Shown here: piece after piece, positions 41,801 to 47,800 of the stretch
Numbering within the stretch: position 1 is the stretch's first letter
Layout: the number at the start of each line of letters is the position of its first letter
Origin: Apostichopus japonicus
Lineage: Eukaryota; Echinodermata; Holothuroidea; Aspidochirotida; Stichopodidae
NCBI RefSeq assembly: GCF_037975245.1
Contig: NC_092581.1
Span: 570,501 to 634,500 of the forward strand
Direction of reading: 5' to 3'
DNA length: 64,000 nt
Made by a program: the position numbers and the translations under genes
Notes under the pieces: generated by a model
The model's database searches: none
The model's input: the letters and a program-made list of their open reading frames with translations, nothing else
What the model was told of the DNA's origin: nothing

Positions 41801-44800
41801 TAAAAAGGCAAACATACTTAGGTTTAGATTTGGCAACTCATATGCATAAAAAGGCAAACATACTTAGGTTTAGATTTGGCAACTCATATGCTTAAAAAGG
41901 CTAACATACTTAGGTTTAGATTTGGCAACTCATATGCTTAAAAAGGCAAACATACTTAGGTTTAGATTTGGCAACTCATATGCATAAAAAGGCAAACATA
42001 CTTAGGTTTAGATTTGGCAACTCATATACTTAAAAAGGCTAACATACTTAGGTTTAGATTTGGCAACTCATATGCTTAAAAAGGCTAACATACTTAGGTT
42101 TAGATTTGGCAACTCATATGCTTAAAAAGGCTAACATACTTAGGTTTAGATTTGGCAACTCATATGCTTAAAAAGGCAAACATACTTAGGTTTAGATTTG
42201 GCAACTCATATGCATAAAAAGGCAAACATACTTAGGTTTAGATTTGGCAACTCATATGCTTAAAAAGGCTAACATACTTAGGTTTAGATTTGGCAACTCA
42301 TATGCTTAAAAAGGCTAACATACTTAGGTTTAGATTTGGCAACTCATATGCTTAAAAAGGCTAACATACTTAGGTTTAGATTTGGCAACTCATATGCTTA
42401 AAGAGGCTAACATACTTAGGTTTAGATTTGGCAACTCATATGCTTAAAAAGGCTAACATACTTAGGTTTAGATTTGGCAACTCATATGCTTAAAAAGGCT
42501 AACATACTTAGGTTTAGATTTGGCAACTCATATGCTTAAAAAGGCTAACATACTTTGGTTAAGATTTGGCAACTCATATGCTAAAAAAGGCTAACATACT
42601 TAGGTTTAGATTTGGCAACTCATATGCTTAAAGAGGCTAACATACTTAGGTTTAGATTTGGCAACTCATATGCTTAAAAAGGCTAACATACTTAGGTTTA
42701 GATTTGGCAACTCATATGCTTAAAGAGGCTAACATACTTAGGTTTAGATTTGGCAACTCATATGCTTAAAAAGGCTAACATACTTAGGTTTAGATTTGGC
42801 AACTCATATGCTTAAAGAGGCTAACATACTTAGGTTTAGATTTGGCAACTCATATGCTTAAAAAGGCTAACATACTTAGGTTTAGATTTGGCAACTCATA
42901 TGCTTAAAGAGGCTAACATACTTAGGTTTAGATTTGGCAACTCATATGCTTAAAAAGGCTAACATACTTAGGTTTAGATTTCAAGACTTGAAATGCAATA
43001 TTCTTTGAAGGTATTTAAACAGGCTACTGTCATTTGTCATTTGGCATCATTCAAACTAGGAGAAATTATCACATTGGTATAAAGCATCAAAACAATGCAG
43101 TTCCAGTTAAATCCAGTTAAAATGCAGACACAACCCACATGAAAGATCGGCAGAAATATATATTTTCCTTGTTTCGAAAAAAAAATTTCCAAGTGAGTTT
43201 TAGTCCCAATGCATGCATTGTTTTTAATTAATATTTTTATTTGATTTGCATATAACAAACAGAGTGTTGTCTGGAGCCCAACGCATCGATAGGACGACAA
43301 GATCTCTCAAATTTAACGCTTCTGGAGACATGTCAATTAAGAGTGCTGTCTACATTAATCTGATAAACTATCCTTACTTACTGAACCTGTGAGTATACAT
43401 ATGAAACATATGTTTGGAGAGAGAACCTCCTTCTTTAATGAGGAGAAACAAATCGCTGGAACCTGCCTCGAAGACAGGAAAAAAAAGCCTTCATGAAAAT
43501 GGCTGAGTTTGTCTTATTTAGCTTTGTGATCCATTTAGTAGGTGGTTGTAATCACAGGGGGATGGTATGACCTTACATTTGAATATAAACTATATAATGC
43601 AATGGTATAATGCAGCTTATACTTTATTGCTCTGTCTTTTAAGGTACTTGTTACATGTGTAGTTAATCAGACAAGATGTATGAAGTTTATGATCTTCAAA
43701 TATTCCTTTCTAGAGATTTGTCATCAAACGGCATAGAAATCATACTCCCAGGAGAGTTTGAGAGAAGTATCAACTTAAAATTTCTGTAAGTATACACCGG
43801 TTAAGTTCATCCAACACATTTTTTCTGCGTTTTATCGCCTCACCATTGCCTCAAAGACCTAGGGATATAGCCACATGGCTTGTTCATAATACGGCAGGTT
43901 CCTGCAGGGTCACAAAAGGCAACAATAATTGTTTCAATAGTTCCTAGAGCGTTTTCAATCAGAATCATACACTAAAATCGAAAGGTCGGCAATTACTGGT
44001 AACTGCGCATGTATATTAAAACTCGTCATTATCTGAACAATGTTTCCAACGTCTAAACTCATTGTTTTGTGATAAGGACAAGAAAGGATTATGTTTTTTG
44101 TTGCTTGACATTGGCGATGCATAAATGACTTGTCAAATATTGATATTGGAAGTATTGTAATTCTGTGACTCTTTGTGCAATGCAGGGGGGCGGGTATAAC
44201 TGAAGTCGGTTTAGTATATTACATTGTTAGTATTTATACATCACTTTCATAAGTCTAAACTATGTTTATTAGTACAGGTAATCATTCTCATTTCTGTTTG
44301 ACTATTCCAACGTTTAAGCTGGTCAAGCCGAAGCATGCTTTATCGATAGTATATTGTAAACGTTGCTTCTCTTGCATTTTACAAACAGCATCCTATCTTA
44401 CAACCAAATCTATTCGATCGAAAGAAAATGTTTCATTGGACTCTCGAAGTTAGAGTATCTGTAAGTATAATATATTGTTTCCATTATATTCACAGGGCAT
44501 GGTAAATGTCAAAGGGAGATGTGTAAGGGGGATTATGAGGAAGAGTTAACTCGACAGGTAGTTTATGTGTGAATTTCATTTCAATCTAGTTTGTGTGGGT
44601 TTATATATGTCTGTCAAACTTTCCAATCCATGTTCACATTTCAAGAAACCATAAATTTTACCTTTCACACAATTTATTATTCTAAAATTCCATTATTTTC
44701 AGGAATCTTGTTGGTAATCCTCTGATGCGGTTTGGTCAGCAACCTTTTTCATTGCTCTATCATCTAAGGACATTGTGAGTTTTAATAAACATGAAAGAGA

Positions 44801-47800
44801 CATACCCTCCAATACGTACTTTGTCCTATGTCTTATTCTAAATAGTTGTCGTAATTGATCTTAATATAAAAATGAAATAACTGAAACAACATTGTATTCC
44901 TATCGGCTCCTTCTTATTTTCTAGGGATATTCAAGAAACACATATTGAAAATGTCGGCAGCGACCTCTTCACCGGTTTGCACTCATTGGGGAACTTGTAA
45001 GTACAACATTGTCCACCGCTGACGGCAGTTTAAGGGTCAAGTTACAGAGAATGTAATGCATCGCCAACATTTTCAGTTTCGTTATTTGTAATGGTTGATG
45101 TCTGTTTTGTGTACGCGAGGTTCTCATATATATAACTCAATTTAGTGACTAAAGAGATACTCAAGTTGTAGACAATGTGACACTGATATGGCATCGAGGA
45201 ATAAAAGATCCCTCAGTGTTTTGTTGAAATCGCCATCTCAATATCTTGTCCAGAAACTCGAGATATGCAGGGTTGATTGAATGAAACGTGTTCCAGTGAC
45301 TAAATTTTACATCTTCGCCTAACAAACTTATATCAGGATATGGCTTTGACTTAAAGAAGTCCCAAAATACCAGCAACTTTGTTAAGCAATAACCTTCAGC
45401 ACAAGAATATCCCTTTCATGTAGCGGTAATGGCGTTTACATACCAGAATTGATTTTGAACATTTCGCCTTCCCTATAGCCTATTAGAAGATATTCGTAAG
45501 TGAAAGGTCCGGTCGCGAATCAAGTCGATTGGGCTAAATGTTTAATAGCTTAGAACTCGTTCCGTTGCAAAGAAATGTATGTATTTTATATGTTTTTGTT
45601 AATTTAAAAACTATGACATTTCCGAAGCAATTTTGCTTTTTTCCTATAAGATGTGACAAAACTTACGACATAACATTGCCTACATCACAGGCATGTCATT
45701 GGCAAACTTCTGACTTCATATGATCACACCCCAATCAACGTTGATGTTAATTTAATTGATTTTTTTTTTAGATATTCCGACAGATTTTTCTTCTGTTGCC
45801 TGGCTAAATTTGTCACTGAAGTTGAGACATGTACCCCGGATGCTGGTCAATTTTCAAGCTGTCAGGACCTCATGAAGAATAAGTTCTTACGGGTCAGCTT
45901 GTGGATTCTTGGATTGGCAGCCGTCCTCGGTAATGGAGGTGTCATCTTTTGGCGGATATATCGGAAGGAGATTATTCCCACGAATAATCGTAATCCAGCC
46001 CAATCCATACTCATATCAAATCTGGCCATTGCTGACTTTCTGTTGGGAGTGTACATGTTAATCATCGGTGTCGCTGACATCAGTTTCCGTTCTGTGTATT
46101 ATCAATATTCGGAAACGTGGCAGACTAGCGCACTATGTAAATTTGCAGGGTTTCTGTCTGTTCTGGGCAGTGAAGGATCTGTGATGCTTTTGGCTGTGAT
46201 TACTGCAGACCGTTTTCAAGGAATCGTGTTTCCGTTTAGCTCAAAGAAACTAAGATTTAAGTCAACGCTGGTAGTTTCTGGGGTAGTTTGGTTTCTTGCA
46301 TTTTCCTTCAGTGCAATACCATTGATACCTTTTGATTACTTTGGAGTGAGTTACTATGGAAGATCCAGTGTCTGTCTCGCACTACCCCTCACCAACGATT
46401 TCTTACCTGGTTGGCTGTACTCTGTGCTGATCTTTTTGCTCTTCAACTTTATCTGTTTTCTGTTGATGATTTTGTGTTATATCGTCATATACATAAAAGC
46501 GAGTCGTTCTGTAGCTTTTCAGGGATCAATGAAGAGCAAACGGCAGAGCAAAAAAGTTGAAGAACAGCTACAAGTGGCTTCTAAAATGGTGTTCCTCGTC
46601 GCCACAGACATGGCTTGTTGGTTACCAATCATCATTATGGGATTTCTATCTGTGATTGGTGCTGTTGAAATTCCTGATGTCATATATGCATGGACTGCAG
46701 TATTCATCATGCCAGTTAATTCGGCGCTGAATCCATATTTATACACCGTGTTTGTCAACGCATCCCGAAGAAAGTCAGTCAATACATCTGTTAAATCAAT
46801 TAGCCAGGGCTATAATGAAACAGAGGTCATCTCTTCTATTCAGCTTCTTGAATCAACAAAAAAAGGTATTATGTTGTTCTCAGAGTCAGTGGCGTAGCTA
46901 GGGTGGGGGGCAAGGGGGGCACGTGCCCCAGGCGCCGGGTTTGGGGGGCGCCGAAATGGGAGAATGAGAGTAATAAAAATAAGCACTTTTTAGATAAACA
47001 GGACGAAATTGATATTTGTCGTCAGGCATGAATATTTTCCAGTAATAAGAATCTGAATGTAGTTGTTTTCATTGGCAAATTTATAGACCATGATTTCTTT
47101 TCAGTCCATTTCGACCGTTTTCTCTTTTTTTTATCCTGTTCTGTAATGACTACATGTCACAGAAATTTCGGGTATTTCAGTATACAGTTCCAAGGCAGTA
47201 GATTTCGAAAGGTGGAAAATATATACCACGACGTTGAGCGAAACTATCTGCTTTGGCACTCCTTAGTATTGAGCGCAATGAAGCAGACAACATTAAGTTT
47301 GATCATGGGCGCAGATCCTGGTGGGGACAGCGGGATGCGTCCCCACCAACTTTTTCAGTGGTGGGGACACGGTATTCCGTGTCCCCACCAATTTGTCTTG
47401 ACCAAATGCTGCATTTCAAATTCCCCTGTATTGAACTTTGGCGCAGTTTGATCCAGCATTGTGCAAATGACATGCAGCAGTTCTCATTTATTATATTTAT
47501 CCACAGTTTTAAATATTGGACGGAAATCTCATTTGCGTCAGTCTATAATTTTTTCTGGGAGAGGACCCCAGACCCATCGTATACAAAAGTCTACTTGGAT
47601 TATTTGTCCCTGCAGATGCCCATGTATTTCCCCAAACTAAATTTCTTAGCCATGAGATCTAACATTTAAAGAGGTTTGGGAGCATCATTGGGTGTGGAAA
47701 GTGTAATTTCCGGCAATCTGGGAGGTATATTTGCCATAAAAAAATCTTGTACGCTACGCGCGAAACCATGGTAGCGCTCGGCTAAGATAGTATCAGAGAA

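Noticed and set aside
10161-42978. Regular repeat arrays as CRISPR
   Set aside because: Units are head-to-tail with no unique spacers, in introns of a eukaryotic gene.
45479-45496. An 18-base exon between LRR 5 and the 7TM exon
   Set aside because: It leaves phase 1, incompatible with the phase 2 start of the 7TM exon; the direct join works.
45872-46903. A stand-alone 341-codon intronless GPCR gene
   Set aside because: The first Met lies just before TM1, the LGR hinge Cys cluster is coded upstream in the same exon, and in-phase LRR exons precede it. The apparent stop lies in a transposon end after a good splice donor.
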